Under the pieces are notes generated by a model. That model had not been told where the DNA came from and did no database searches. It worked only from the letters and a program-made list of their open reading frames with translations. A stretch of DNA of 64,000 bases from Magnetococcales bacterium (lineage in GTDB: Bacteria > Pseudomonadota > Magnetococcia > Magnetococcales > JADFYX01): positions 1 through 64,000 of the forward strand of contig JADFZS010000005.1 in the NCBI GenBank assembly GCA_015232405.1. The letters are read 5' to 3'. Numbering within the stretch: the stretch's first letter is position 1; the number at the start of each line of letters is the position of its first letter. Both the position numbers and the translations under genes were made by a program. Of the stretch, positions 1 to 9,546 are shown in pieces.

Positions 1-740
1 GCCATAAGATCATTTTCTAAAAATGTTTCCAGTGCAATTTCAGTACGAGGCCCAGAGCGACAGATTAAAAAATAACGCTTTTTTGTGTCAAACTGTTCGG
101 GGTTGAATTTAAAATAAAAAGAGTCACGGAATAGTTGTGTATCTTGACGGTTTAGAAGATTGTGATCACAAGCATACAGATATGAACCCGGTATTATTCC
201 CTCTTGATGCTCGGTAGCTGTGCGTATATCAAGCAACAGTGCATCAGGTGGTGCAAGGGAGGTGATCTGCTTTAGCTGACTGGCTGAAATAATCTCATTG
301 AATAGAGCTGTATCAATAATATTGTTGGTTTCAGCAATCTGTAAAAAATTTTTATATTTTAGATCTTCTTTGTTGATATGGTTTTGCAACCAATCAATGA
401 GAAATGATTCCAAGGTGGCTATATAGCTGCTTTTTCTGGCTGTAATATCATTTTGTAAAGTATCAATATGTTTGTTCAAGCCGTTGTGTTGCTTAATGTG
501 TTGCTCAATGTGAGGATAGCCATGTTTTTTCATTAAGGCTTCTTCAGCATTAAAGTGGTCTTCTGAGTATTTTTTCAAGCGGGGGAAGATGGAGTCAATC
601 TGATCCCACTCATCATCAAATGGTTCACGTTCTTGGAAGCGTTTGGCAAGCTTGCTGAACTCGGTGATATAGAATAGCAACCTTTGATGATCGTTGTTGA
701 AACGTTCTATACCAACATCAGCAATTGATAGCTCTTCCAT
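1..740 (-). CDS. Hemerythrin-rhodanese fusion protein (3' end cut by window edge)
   Basis: Two domains are read on the minus strand. Residues 1-130 are a bacteriohemerythrin with all seven diiron ligands in the usual spacing: H18, H62, E66 (HFNAEE), H81, H85, H121 and D126. Residues about 145-246 are a rhodanese-like domain with the LLDIRTATEH entry motif and the active-site loop CRSGPRTE (C227). The ATG at 740 has AAGG seven bases upstream; the C-terminus runs off the left edge. Hemerythrins bind O2 at a non-haem diiron site, and rhodanese domains transfer sulfane sulfur or sense thiols. No signal peptide is visible, so it is probably cytoplasmic. A role linking oxygen binding to sulfur or persulfide chemistry is inference. 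The domain calls are strong; the physiological role is unknown. Confidence 0.85.
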   Translation of the reverse strand, partial: MEELSIADVGIERFNNDHQRLLFYITEFSKLAKRFQEREPFDDEWDQIDSIFPRLKKYSEDHFNAEEALMKKHGYPHIEQHIKQHNGLNKHIDTLQNDITARKSSYIATLESFLIDWLQNHINKEDLKYKNFLQIAETNNIIDTALFNEIISASQLKQITSLAPPDALLLDIRTATEHQEGIIPGSYLYACDHNLLNRQDTQLFRDSFYFKFNPEQFDTKKRYFLICRSGPRTEIALETFLENDLM

Positions 741-810
741 ATCATAACCTTCTTTTATAATGATAAACTTTTAGCAAATAATTCCTTAAATAGCCCCAAT
801 TATGATAGCA

Positions 811-836
811 AAAACTCCCACACTGTTGTAGGGAGT
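811..836 (-). terminator. Hairpin plus U-run in the leader of the hemerythrin-rhodanese gene
   Basis: ACTCCC (814-819) pairs with GGGAGT (831-836) across an 11-base loop. Read on the minus strand the stem is followed by a short T-run, as in an intrinsic terminator. It lies about 70 bases upstream of the hemerythrin start and no minus-strand gene ends nearby. It would therefore act as a leader attenuator if transcribed. The stem is only six pairs, so confidence is modest. Confidence 0.4.
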
Positions 837-1090
837 ATCCATATGTTTTTTGTGGGCTAACAAAGTAGGTACAGTTTTTAGGTTAAATGATGATTATGTA
901 TGGCTAAATCTTGGTAAAGCACACAATAAATATGTGTAAGTAAAATAAATATACAGTGTAAAAATATATAATTTCATGCTTTCGTTATAGGAAATTAATG
1001 CCGATAAAATTAATGCAATATGGATTATTTTGACACTCTTTTTTTTTTGAAAAACATGAAAATATCAATAGATAAACGATTGTTCACTGC

Positions 1091-1107
1091 TTGGCATAAT
1101 CATTGTA
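1091..1107 (+). promoter_or_regulatory. Candidate sigma-54 (-24/-12) promoter of the response regulator
   Basis: The sequence TTGGCATAATCATTGTA has the -24 GG and a -12 GT separated by ten bases, against the consensus TTGGCAC-N5-TTGCA (two departures: C to T and C to T). It sits 48 bases upstream of the preferred ATG of the next gene. A sigma-54 activator is encoded in this window at 51712-53100. Confidence 0.5.
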
Positions 1108-1155
1108 TAGAGTGTAACTGAAACGTGCATTTTGTTTAATAAGGATTATGTTGCA

Positions 1156-1581
1156 ATGGAATATGAAACACAAATACCAGAGAATATTTGTTGTGTAGAT
1201 GATGATCAATACATGCGTTTACTGCTTACCAAAACCCTTGAGAGTTTAGGTGGATTTTCTGTAACCGCCTTTGAATCTGGCAAGGAAATGATAAAATCAG
1301 ATGTACCGGATTATGCTGATCTTTTTCTATTGGATGTGGACATGCCAGAGATGGATGGCTTTGAGGTGATAAAACAGCTTCGTTCCAACCCTGATCGAAT
1401 GGGGGTTCCTATCTTGCTTCTCACTGCAGATGTAACTATTTGCAACCAGCCTAAAGAGTATCGAGTATTGCACAAACCTTTTGATCCCAGACTTCTCCCC
1501 TCCATGATTGTCAAAGAGTACAATACTCTAATTGGAAATTGTGAAAATAAGCAAAATTATCAAACACATATACAGCATTGA
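1156..1581 (+). CDS. Single-domain response regulator (REC)
   Basis: A 141-residue stand-alone receiver domain. The acidic pocket (CVDDD), the phosphoacceptor in LFLLDVDMPEMDGFEV, the conserved threonine region (LLLTAD) and the KPFD lysine loop are all visible. There is no output domain, so it probably acts by protein interaction, as CheY-type regulators do. A TTG 24 bases upstream (1132) is in frame, but ATG 1156 follows AAGGAT and is preferred. It is isolated from any kinase gene. The sigma-54-like element upstream suggests co-regulation with motility or biofilm functions (inference). Confidence 0.85.
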   Translation: MEYETQIPENICCVDDDQYMRLLLTKTLESLGGFSVTAFESGKEMIKSDVPDYADLFLLDVDMPEMDGFEVIKQLRSNPDRMGVPILLLTADVTICNQPKEYRVLHKPFDPRLLPSMIVKEYNTLIGNCENKQNYQTHIQH

Positions 1582-1790
1582 AAATTACAAACCCTTGCTT
1601 TGGAATGCAAATAGATAAATTCTATAAGAGTCGAGGGGGCGGATTGCAAAAAAGTTAATATTCAGCAGATAGGTACAACTGTATCTTTTAGTATCTCTTA
1701 AACCCTCCCTAGATCATTATCTAATTGTTATAATGAGCTGTTAATAACTGGGTGTAGCTAAATTGAGAGGTTATTTAAAATAAATCTCAA

Positions 1791-2666
1791 ATGATTTATA
1801 AAGCATACTTATTTAAACATGCTCAACTTTTTAAGATCGGACAGTTAATTGTCATTTTATTAATGATGCAATTTACCCCTTCATATAGCCATAGTGCTGA
1901 GGGTTCACCACTGCTGGTCTACTATTCCAACACCGCTAAAATAGACTCCTTTAATCCATTCTCATTGTTGGTATTGGATAGCCATTATCATCCCCCGTTG
2001 CGCCCATTGGAAGATAGAGGCAAAACCCTTCTTGGTTATATCAGTCTGGGGGAGGTAGAAAATATCCGTCCCTACTTTAAAAAGGTGAAGGATGATGGAA
2101 TTGTGCTTTTTGAGAATAAAAATTGGCAAGGTAGTTATTTTATTGATGTCAGGGATAAACGCTGGACAAAACGGGTAATAGAGGAGTTGATTCCTGATAT
2201 CTTGCGTAAAGGTTTTCATGGGCTGTTTCTTGACACCCTTGATAACCCGCCCCACCTGGAACGAATCAACCCCAAAAAGTATGCAGATATGACCCAAGCT
2301 GCCATAAATTTGGTCTTGGCTATACGATATCACTATCCTGATATTATCATAATGATGAATCGCGGTTATGAACTTTTACCAGATGTTGGGGGTGATCTGG
2401 ACATGGTGTTGGGGGAGGCGGTCTATACCCGGTTTGATTTTACAACCAAACAGTATGTCTATGTGGCAAAAAAGGAGTATCAAATTCAGGTTACAATGCT
2501 TAAAGCGGCCCAAAAAAGTTTTCCCAAACTTAAAATCTATACCCTGGATTATTGGAACCCCAAAGATTCTAAAGGAGTGGCAGATATATATGCCCAACAA
2601 TATAAAAATGGTTTTTTACCCTATGTCTCAACGTTAGCGCTTGATGAGATAATATCTCCACCATGA
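1791..2666 (+). CDS. pelA: PelA hydrolase half (GH114/GH166-like glycoside hydrolase)
   Basis: First gene of the Pel operon. An N-terminal hydrophobic segment (about residues 17-38, signal peptide or anchor) is followed by a TIM-barrel hydrolase of the endo-alpha-1,4-polygalactosaminidase type. Motifs include GYISLGEVE, WTKRVIE, GLFLDTLDN and GEAVYTRF; E209 in the last is the probable catalytic acid. In Pseudomonas the same domain forms the N-terminal third of PelA, a periplasmic enzyme cleaving partly de-N-acetylated GalNAc polymer. Here it is a separate 291-residue gene, and its stop overlaps the next start by four bases (ATGA). No clear Shine-Dalgarno precedes ATG 1791. A TATAAT hexamer lies at 1729-1734 without a good -35. 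Assignment rests on the domain plus operon context. Confidence 0.85.
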   Translation: MIYKAYLFKHAQLFKIGQLIVILLMMQFTPSYSHSAEGSPLLVYYSNTAKIDSFNPFSLLVLDSHYHPPLRPLEDRGKTLLGYISLGEVENIRPYFKKVKDDGIVLFENKNWQGSYFIDVRDKRWTKRVIEELIPDILRKGFHGLFLDTLDNPPHLERINPKKYADMTQAAINLVLAIRYHYPDIIIMMNRGYELLPDVGGDLDMVLGEAVYTRFDFTTKQYVYVAKKEYQIQVTMLKAAQKSFPKLKIYTLDYWNPKDSKGVADIYAQQYKNGFLPYVSTLALDEIISPP

Positions 2667-4978
2667 GTAGCCAAAATAAAAGGGTAGCGTTAATTTTCTG
2701 GATGACCTTTTTTGCCTTTTTTTTCGTACTTGTTCCCTTCAATTCTATTTTAGCAGCACCCAAGGAATTACCCCGAGTTATTTTGGCTATTCATGACAGT
2801 TCACCAAGCCAGAATATTCGCTGGTCTCCCGTCCATAGAATATTTCAGATGCCTCTTAACCATCTCGGTTTTGTAGTTAAATTTCATAATATTTCTGAGC
2901 CTCTACCGGATATAATAGATATGGATGAGGTGGCTGGAATATTGATCTGGTTTGAAAATGACTCCATACCTAAGCCGGATGTTTTTTTGCGTTGGGCCAT
3001 CAATGCAAGTATAGCTGGTAAAAAACTGCTTTTGCTGGGTGATCACGCTTTTGAAAAAGCTGAAAATGGTACTTATACGGATGAAAAACTGCTAAAAAAG
3101 TTTTGGCAACGTTTGGGGCTTGTAAATAGATCCGACTGGAACTCAGTAACATATAATAGCAAAGCCATATATGAGGACCGTAGCATTGTTGGTTTTGAGA
3201 GACTGCTTTCAGGTGTGCTGCCACCATATCCAACTATCCAAGCTGTAGGTGACGATGTAACCTCACATTTTGTGGTGCAGAATGGTGATGATGTTAAATC
3301 AGCCAGCCATTTAATAACAACAGGACAAGGAGGTGGTTTTATCGCTTCTGGTTACACCCATTTTGTTGGCAGTAAAGAGGAGTATCTACAGTGGTATATC
3401 AACCCGTTTAGCTTTTTTCGTCTTGCCATGGATAGTGACAAACTTCCAAAAGCAGATACAACGACACTTTCTGGTCGGCGAATATTCTACAGCCATGTTG
3501 ATGGTGATGGTTGGCGGAATCTGACAGAGATACCAATAAAAGGTGAAAAAAAGAGATTATCATCCCAGGTTATATATGAAGAAATTATCAAAGGATATTC
3601 CCACCTGCCAGTAACGGTTGCTCCTGTTGCCGGAGATCTTGACCCTGACTGGTTTGGTAGCAAGGAGAGCTTGAACATTGCAAAAAAAATATTTCAATCT
3701 CCCAATGTAGAGGCTGCCAGCCACACCTATAGCCACCCCTTGGATTGGGCATTTTTTAAAGATGGTAACAGTAAAAAAGAGGACCCATTTATTGCCAGAT
3801 ATCCATCACCAAATTCATCGCTAAAAGGGGGGCTGTTACAGTTTTTTGGTTTGACAAAAAAGGTCGATGTTCACTATGACTCTGCAATTGCAAAAGAGAA
3901 AAAACTGGCCTTGAAAAACACAAATGATGATCTGGCAAGTGGCTATACTATACCTCGGGTCTACCGTAGGGGGGATTTTTCTTTAGAAAAAGAGATTGCA
4001 GGCTCCATTGAATATATTCAATCACTGCTGCCTGTTGGCAAAAAAGTGGAACTTATGCAGTGGTCTGGTGATACAATGCCTTTTGAAAAAGCGTTGCGGT
4101 TGAGTCGAGAGGCCGGGGTGGAGAATATTAACGGTGGCGATAGCCGTTTTGATAGGGAGTATCCCTCATTTGCATGGGTTGCTCCCCTGGGGTTACAGGT
4201 GGGGGAAGAGTTGCAGGTTTATGCTTCCAACAGTAACGAAAACACCTATACAGATCTTTGGACCGACCGTTTTTTTGGTTTTCAACATCTGGTTCGCACC
4301 CTGCGAAATACAGAAACACCTTGGCGTGTTAAGCCTATAAATGTTTATTATCACATGTATTCTGGTGAAAAACTGTCGAGCCTGAATGCCTTGAAAAAGA
4401 ACCTCGATTATGCCCAAAGCCATAATATAACCCCCATTACCACAAGTCAATTTTCTGCCATTGTCAAGGGGTTTTACTCTTGTAAAATAACTGCTTTGAC
4501 TGATAACCGCTGGCAGCTGGAGGGGTGTGGTGATTTGCAGACAATTCGATTTGATTTTTCCACTTTTAAGGGTGTAGACATAGAATCATCAGTTGGAGTG
4601 GTTGGGCAAAAACATTATCATGGCAGCCTCTATGTTGCCCTTGATAAATCGATAAAAGATCCTGTAATTGCATTGGTAGACATTGAACATGGGGACGGAC
4701 CCCCCGCAATTGAAAAGCCATATCTTATTGATTCTTGTTGGCAGGTTTGGAATGTGCAAAGAGTTGCCGGCAAAACCAAGTTTTCAACTGGGGGTTTTGG
4801 TGTTGGGGATATGAGATGGCGAATTCCAAAAGGGAGGTCTTGTCAGGTCTGGAAAACAGATGGTGAAAAAATATCTGCCAAGGAGCAAAATAACCAGCTT
4901 ATTTTTAAAATAGCAGCAAGAAAAAAACCAGAAGATATAGTTGATATCACCATTGATTGTCATGGTGATATACAATGA
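2663..4978 (+). CDS. pelA: PelA deacetylase half
   Basis: A 771-residue exported protein: signal peptide about residues 1-31 (ends ILAAP), then a Rossmann-like region (about 35-260) and a polysaccharide deacetylase domain. The metal-binding and catalytic motifs are seen as SHVDGDGW (D280, D282) and ASHTYSHP (H354, H358). This matches the C-terminal two thirds of Pseudomonas PelA, which de-N-acetylates Pel in the periplasm to give it positive charge. The missing hydrolase domain is encoded by the gene just upstream, with a four-base overlap, so PelA is functionally split. The stop overlaps the pelB start by four bases, implying translational coupling. Late residues (about 610-770) form a probable beta-rich carbohydrate-binding tail. 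Confidence 0.88.
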   Translation: MSSQNKRVALIFWMTFFAFFFVLVPFNSILAAPKELPRVILAIHDSSPSQNIRWSPVHRIFQMPLNHLGFVVKFHNISEPLPDIIDMDEVAGILIWFENDSIPKPDVFLRWAINASIAGKKLLLLGDHAFEKAENGTYTDEKLLKKFWQRLGLVNRSDWNSVTYNSKAIYEDRSIVGFERLLSGVLPPYPTIQAVGDDVTSHFVVQNGDDVKSASHLITTGQGGGFIASGYTHFVGSKEEYLQWYINPFSFFRLAMDSDKLPKADTTTLSGRRIFYSHVDGDGWRNLTEIPIKGEKKRLSSQVIYEEIIKGYSHLPVTVAPVAGDLDPDWFGSKESLNIAKKIFQSPNVEAASHTYSHPLDWAFFKDGNSKKEDPFIARYPSPNSSLKGGLLQFFGLTKKVDVHYDSAIAKEKKLALKNTNDDLASGYTIPRVYRRGDFSLEKEIAGSIEYIQSLLPVGKKVELMQWSGDTMPFEKALRLSREAGVENINGGDSRFDREYPSFAWVAPLGLQVGEELQVYASNSNENTYTDLWTDRFFGFQHLVRTLRNTETPWRVKPINVYYHMYSGEKLSSLNALKKNLDYAQSHNITPITTSQFSAIVKGFYSCKITALTDNRWQLEGCGDLQTIRFDFSTFKGVDIESSVGVVGQKHYHGSLYVALDKSIKDPVIALVDIEHGDGPPAIEKPYLIDSCWQVWNVQRVAGKTKFSTGGFGVGDMRWRIPKGRSCQVWKTDGEKISAKEQNNQLIFKIAARKKPEDIVDITIDCHGDIQ

Positions 4979-7671
4979 ATGTAGCAGCTTGGTTTTTTTT
5001 GCTGTTAACCGTATTGGGTATGGCTCTCTCATTTTATTTGGTACCAAAGGATGAAGAGCTGGGCTTGATGTTTTTGAAGGATAAAAAATTTACTGAAGCA
5101 AAGCAGATTTTCACGCAAAAATATAACGAGGGTAACCGCTCCAAAGCTGTTACAATTCCCCTTGCCCGATTACACCTACAGTATGGAAATGTCACAAGTG
5201 CAGTAACCCTAATGGAGGAGGTGGTAGAGGAAAATCCTGAATTGTTGGACGGCTTGAAAATTCTTGCCAGATATTATCAATACGCCCAACGTCCCGATGA
5301 CCATCGGCTTATTCTTGAGCGTATATCCAAACTTGAACCGACAAAAAAAAATCTCTTGGATCTCTCTTCAATCTACAACAATCTTGCCAGCTATAAGGAG
5401 CAGATCAATATTTTACGTAGATTGACCAAGCTCTACCCTGATATGCCACAAAATTTTATTGATCTGGCAAATCTAGAGGCAGCAACAGGGGATCTCAAGG
5501 GAGGGGCAAAAACCATGACCCATTTTGCCCGTCTTTTTCCAGATCAGATGAACAATTCCAAGCGTGAGCTTTTGTTAAATCTTCTACTATCTTCCAAACA
5601 GTTTGAGGAGGGTTTTATCAAAGCTCAACAGTGGTTGGTTGATAGTCCGGCTGGCAGACGTGAAGCGGCTCTTTTTGCTTCCCTTTTTCATAGCCATGAA
5701 AAGATCGTCCTAGCCTTGGAGCTGCTGGATAAATTTCAGGATAACTCCTGGCGGTATACTCCTCTACTCAGTGAGCTGGTGGAGTTGGAGATGGCAGCAG
5801 GATTTGCTAACAGGGCGTTTATACGTTTAAACAAACTGCATAAAGATGGACGGCTGGATGAATCACTCTATCCGACTCTTTTGATATTGGCGATGGAACG
5901 AGGCTGGGGTGGCTATTCACAATCATTAGCCCAAACCATGGAGCTTGATACCATACCCCAATGGATAAGAGAAGGTCTGATTATCAAAGCCATAAACAGT
6001 AACCACAACTCTATTGTGGACCGTTTAATGGGTAAAGATAACAACGAATTTCAAAAGAGCAATCCGGTATTGGTGGCCAGGGTAGCTTTGTATAAAAGAC
6101 AAAACAAAAAATTGGCCCATTGGATTAATTACTCCATAAAACAGCAAGGGCTGGGAATTGATAAACAGCTTGATCTGGCTCTGTTATGTATACAGTCAGG
6201 TTATAAATCATATGCCCAGCAACTATTAGAAGGGGTGCTAAGCCGTAACAAACTACCTGATACGGTACTGGCTGACCTTGGCAATATATATCTTGAAACT
6301 GGTCAGTTTACACACGGGTCAAAACAGTTTAAACACCTACTAAAAAAACAGCCATCCAAAACTGTTGCAGCTTATTGGGTAAGGTTGGCTGTTGGAGCTG
6401 GGCAGTATAAAGCAGCTGAAGCTTGGCTTGTTAAACAGCCTGTTGGTAGTGTGGATCAACAGGTTTTGTTGGATATCTATTACGGCACTTTTGCTGCTAA
6501 AAAATATGCACTGGCAGAAATTGTAAGTAAACGACTGTTTCATGAGCATGGAGGGGTCAAAAACAGAAAAAGAGTCGTCCAGGTACTTCTGGCTTCCAAT
6601 AAAACTTGGGAGGCACTGCAACATCTTCGTGTTTTGGTAGAGGGGGGAGATGTGCAAATGTTGGCAAGTTATGGAAATGCCTTGCGAACTGCCATGGGTG
6701 AAGGGAAGTTGGATATTGCTGAGTGGGTCGCATTTTTAGATAAAAAGCTAAATAATCAAGACCTTTCTGCCGAAGAGAGACGTGGTGTTGCCTATCAATA
6801 TCTGGATGTTGGTTTAAAAGAGCCAAGTGAAAATATTTTTAAACAGTTGGCTGAGATATCAGGGCCAGATGGAACAGATATTAAACAGCTGCTCTATCTA
6901 TGGGGACCACGACCCAAAAAAAGAGATATGGATTGGTTGGCAAACAGGTCACAACAAAAACAAACAGCGGAGTATCGCAGTAAATGGTTGGGCCATATTT
7001 TAAGCCGTGGGGGGAGCCAAAGGGTGGTTGCGCTGGTTGAAGAGGGTGGAGTGGTTGATATGGAGTTTGTAGTTGCAAAAATCTATTTACAGGCTCTTAT
7101 AAGGATTGGTGATAACAATAAGTTTTCCCAAACTGTTAATAAATTATTGACCAAAACCAGAACCAAAGAGGAACTGCAAGAAATTTTAACTCTGGTTGAT
7201 GGGCAAAATCTAGATAACCTGGCAAAACAGGTATACATGGCTGTGTTAGAGCAAAACCCTAATGATAGCAGTTCTTTAAAACGTCTCGGTTTTATCTCGT
7301 TTAGGGGGCGTTTTTGGCAAGATGCCAAACATTATCTAGGTAGATATCTGGCGATAAAAAATGGTAGCTGGCGTGAAAATTATTATCTAGGGGAGACTCT
7401 ATCTTCCTTAAAAGAGCCAGAACAGGCCAGGGGGTATTATAAAAAAGCCATGGTTCGCCTAGAGAAAATAGAACAAAAAAACTATGAGATGAACGTTGCT
7501 TTGGGGCAGATATATTATCGTTTAAAACGTTTTGCTGCTGCTTTAGAGATATACAGCTCTTTAATCCGTAAATATCCAGACAATGATGATATAAGGGCCG
7601 ACTACTCTTTATTATTGTTGGGTCAAGGAGAGTTGAAACAGGCTGGTTCCGTGTTGGGTTATGGGAATTAA
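4975..7671 (+). CDS. pelB: PelB TPR scaffold half
   Basis: An 898-residue protein with one N-terminal membrane segment (about residues 4-23) followed almost entirely by tetratricopeptide-type helical repeats, for example near 50-130, 150-200, 420-500 and 770-890. In Pseudomonas, PelB (about 1190 residues) has the same order of TM segment and many TPRs, then a 16-strand outer-membrane barrel. The TPRs bind PelA in the periplasm. Here the protein stops after the TPRs, and the barrel is encoded by the next gene starting four bases after this stop. That this is the PelB periplasmic scaffold is inferred from order, length and architecture. Confidence 0.85.
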   Translation: MNVAAWFFLLLTVLGMALSFYLVPKDEELGLMFLKDKKFTEAKQIFTQKYNEGNRSKAVTIPLARLHLQYGNVTSAVTLMEEVVEENPELLDGLKILARYYQYAQRPDDHRLILERISKLEPTKKNLLDLSSIYNNLASYKEQINILRRLTKLYPDMPQNFIDLANLEAATGDLKGGAKTMTHFARLFPDQMNNSKRELLLNLLLSSKQFEEGFIKAQQWLVDSPAGRREAALFASLFHSHEKIVLALELLDKFQDNSWRYTPLLSELVELEMAAGFANRAFIRLNKLHKDGRLDESLYPTLLILAMERGWGGYSQSLAQTMELDTIPQWIREGLIIKAINSNHNSIVDRLMGKDNNEFQKSNPVLVARVALYKRQNKKLAHWINYSIKQQGLGIDKQLDLALLCIQSGYKSYAQQLLEGVLSRNKLPDTVLADLGNIYLETGQFTHGSKQFKHLLKKQPSKTVAAYWVRLAVGAGQYKAAEAWLVKQPVGSVDQQVLLDIYYGTFAAKKYALAEIVSKRLFHEHGGVKNRKRVVQVLLASNKTWEALQHLRVLVEGGDVQMLASYGNALRTAMGEGKLDIAEWVAFLDKKLNNQDLSAEERRGVAYQYLDVGLKEPSENIFKQLAEISGPDGTDIKQLLYLWGPRPKKRDMDWLANRSQQKQTAEYRSKWLGHILSRGGSQRVVALVEEGGVVDMEFVVAKIYLQALIRIGDNNKFSQTVNKLLTKTRTKEELQEILTLVDGQNLDNLAKQVYMAVLEQNPNDSSSLKRLGFISFRGRFWQDAKHYLGRYLAIKNGSWRENYYLGETLSSLKEPEQARGYYKKAMVRLEKIEQKNYEMNVALGQIYYRLKRFAAALEIYSSLIRKYPDNDDIRADYSLLLLGQGELKQAGSVLGYGN

Positions 7672-7674
7672 TAG

Positions 7675-9510
7675 GTGATTTTTTGCCATTACATATCTCT
7701 TTTGTCTACTAAAAAAACCGCAATTGGGGTTTACTACCTAAGCTTGGCTCTTTTTTGCTGTTTTGCCATAGTTGATAAACTCTATTCTGCCCCCACAATC
7801 TGGGTAGATCAACCCAGTGGCATAACCATTATAAGCTTATCGCCAAATGTTGTTAAACCAGAACCCATTAAAATAGAGAAAAGACAACCCCAGCCCATAC
7901 AGTATTATGAAATAGATAAAAGCAGTGGGGTTATGATAATCAGAGCCACCAACAAGGTGGTTGCAGTTGCCAAACATAAAGAGTTGCCAGTTAATAAAAC
8001 TGTGGAAAAGGTAGCACAAGTTGCCATATCCATGTCGCAAAGTTCTGCTCAACCCGACGATGAAAACTCTGCAATTCGTCTGATACTATCACCGGATAAA
8101 AAAGTCGGTTTTAATAAAGAGAGTTCCGAGCAGGAGCTGTTACTGCGATTTGACCTACCTATCAATGTAAAAGGTAGCGATGCCATATTGAACTCGTTGT
8201 CTCATAAGCTTGAGACAATCGAAAGGGGTTATGATACCCTGTTGATTCGCAATCGGGGGAGGTCCAAATATTCAGTGGTATCAGAGGGTGGGCAAATTGC
8301 CATTGATATATTACCTCTGCCAGTACAGTTGGATGAGCAGCTTAATGTCAAACAAGACCCTGCAAGGTTGGAGTTGGTAAAAGGTCGTTGGTTGTTGGAA
8401 AATGGTCGTATTGTCGAGGCCCGTAACAAGGTTGAGCAGTTATTGCAGAAACAACCAGACTATTTAGATGCTCTGCTAGAGCTTGCCAATATTGAAGAGA
8501 GGGTTGGACGTTGGCAGGAGGCGGTATCTATTCTTGATATCATTGAAAAAGATTATCCCCAGATGGTTGAAATCCCCAAAAACAGAAAACGAATAATTGA
8601 TGCCTTTGGAAGACATGTTGGGGTTGAATTTCATAAAATCACCTCTGATAATGGAGAGGATCAGGAGATATATATTTTGTCTGGTAGAGCTGTTCCAGGT
8701 AGAAATATTGATGCCAATTGGCAGCTGCAAAGACGTAGAGTAGATTTTAATGCCTTGAATGACCCAACTACAGGTCAGGGAACCTCTTACAATGGTTATC
8801 GACATAAGGGTGAATTAAACCTTGAAAAAATAACTGCAAAAGGTAGCCGCGTTGGTTTTAACCTTTTTGCCCAGGATGCAAGGTTTGGTTTAGGGCTGGA
8901 TATTAGCACCCCTTGGCAAAAAGGTGCTGTATCAAGCTCCATCAGTTTGCAAAAACCGTACTGGGAACTACCAACAGCTGTGGTTTATGGTGGGTATGGT
9001 AACCATATATCCCTTGGTGTCAGACAACGGTTAGCTACAGACACTGTTTTTGCTGTTAAGGGGAGCTATAACCAATACGGCCTTGATGATGTTTCCCAGG
9101 CAGCTGAATCCCTAGCCCTTGCAGCAACTATAACCCACACTGATAATTTTGGCCCCGGTGAGTTATATACCCAGTATGGTTTTGATGGTGAATATCTGCA
9201 AGATCAAGTTACCATGGTAAATAGTTCGGCTCAGGAGTATAACCCATTTCCTTTGGATTCCCGTGAAGTTCACACTTTGATGGTTGGTTGGGCCTATCCT
9301 TGGCAGGGCAGTTATGATGGTGAGCTGCAAGCTGGTTATGGTTATGATCGTATAAACAACAGCAGTGGTCCTATTATATACGGAAACCTGGGTATGTTGC
9401 TAAAAGATAATGTTAAATTAAAACTGGATTTTTCTCTTAACTCAATTTCCAACCGGGGAGGGGATGTTCTGATTAAAAACCTTGGAGTTGCTTTGGTGCG
9501 TCCATATTAA
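7675..9510 (+). CDS. pelB: PelB outer-membrane barrel half with AMIN-like N-terminus
   Basis: A 611-residue exported protein: hydrophobic signal about residues 17-38 (ends LYSA), a beta-rich region to about 230, a short TPR stretch (about 231-300) and a C-terminal domain of alternating aromatic strands ending in Y, typical of an outer-membrane barrel. It fits the C-terminal export pore of PelB. The N-terminal region contains a repeated motif, DQPSGITII (from residue 45) and DKSSGVMII (from residue 81), and an AMIN-like fold seems likely. That region is not part of classical PelB. The start is GTG 7675 with a weak ribosome site. PelC, which caps PelB in Pseudomonas, is not encoded after it. 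Confidence 0.78.
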   Translation: MIFCHYISLLSTKKTAIGVYYLSLALFCCFAIVDKLYSAPTIWVDQPSGITIISLSPNVVKPEPIKIEKRQPQPIQYYEIDKSSGVMIIRATNKVVAVAKHKELPVNKTVEKVAQVAISMSQSSAQPDDENSAIRLILSPDKKVGFNKESSEQELLLRFDLPINVKGSDAILNSLSHKLETIERGYDTLLIRNRGRSKYSVVSEGGQIAIDILPLPVQLDEQLNVKQDPARLELVKGRWLLENGRIVEARNKVEQLLQKQPDYLDALLELANIEERVGRWQEAVSILDIIEKDYPQMVEIPKNRKRIIDAFGRHVGVEFHKITSDNGEDQEIYILSGRAVPGRNIDANWQLQRRRVDFNALNDPTTGQGTSYNGYRHKGELNLEKITAKGSRVGFNLFAQDARFGLGLDISTPWQKGAVSSSISLQKPYWELPTAVVYGGYGNHISLGVRQRLATDTVFAVKGSYNQYGLDDVSQAAESLALAATITHTDNFGPGELYTQYGFDGEYLQDQVTMVNSSAQEYNPFPLDSREVHTLMVGWAYPWQGSYDGELQAGYGYDRINNSSGPIIYGNLGMLLKDNVKLKLDFSLNSISNRGGDVLIKNLGVALVRPY

Positions 9511-9546
9511 GACTTTTTAAAAAACTAACTATCGGTAAAAACATCC

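Larger units (their letters stand above)
741..1155. other. Divergent intergenic region between hemerythrin-rhodanese and response regulator
   Basis: About 415 AT-rich bases between two divergent genes. It contains a minus-strand hairpin with a U-run (814-836) and a plus-strand sigma-54-like promoter (1091-1107), listed separately. No coding ORF is convincing here. Confidence 0.6.

Noticed and set aside
9511-9546. Looked for pelC between the PelB barrel and pelD
   Set aside because: Only 36 bases are present, so no gene fits.
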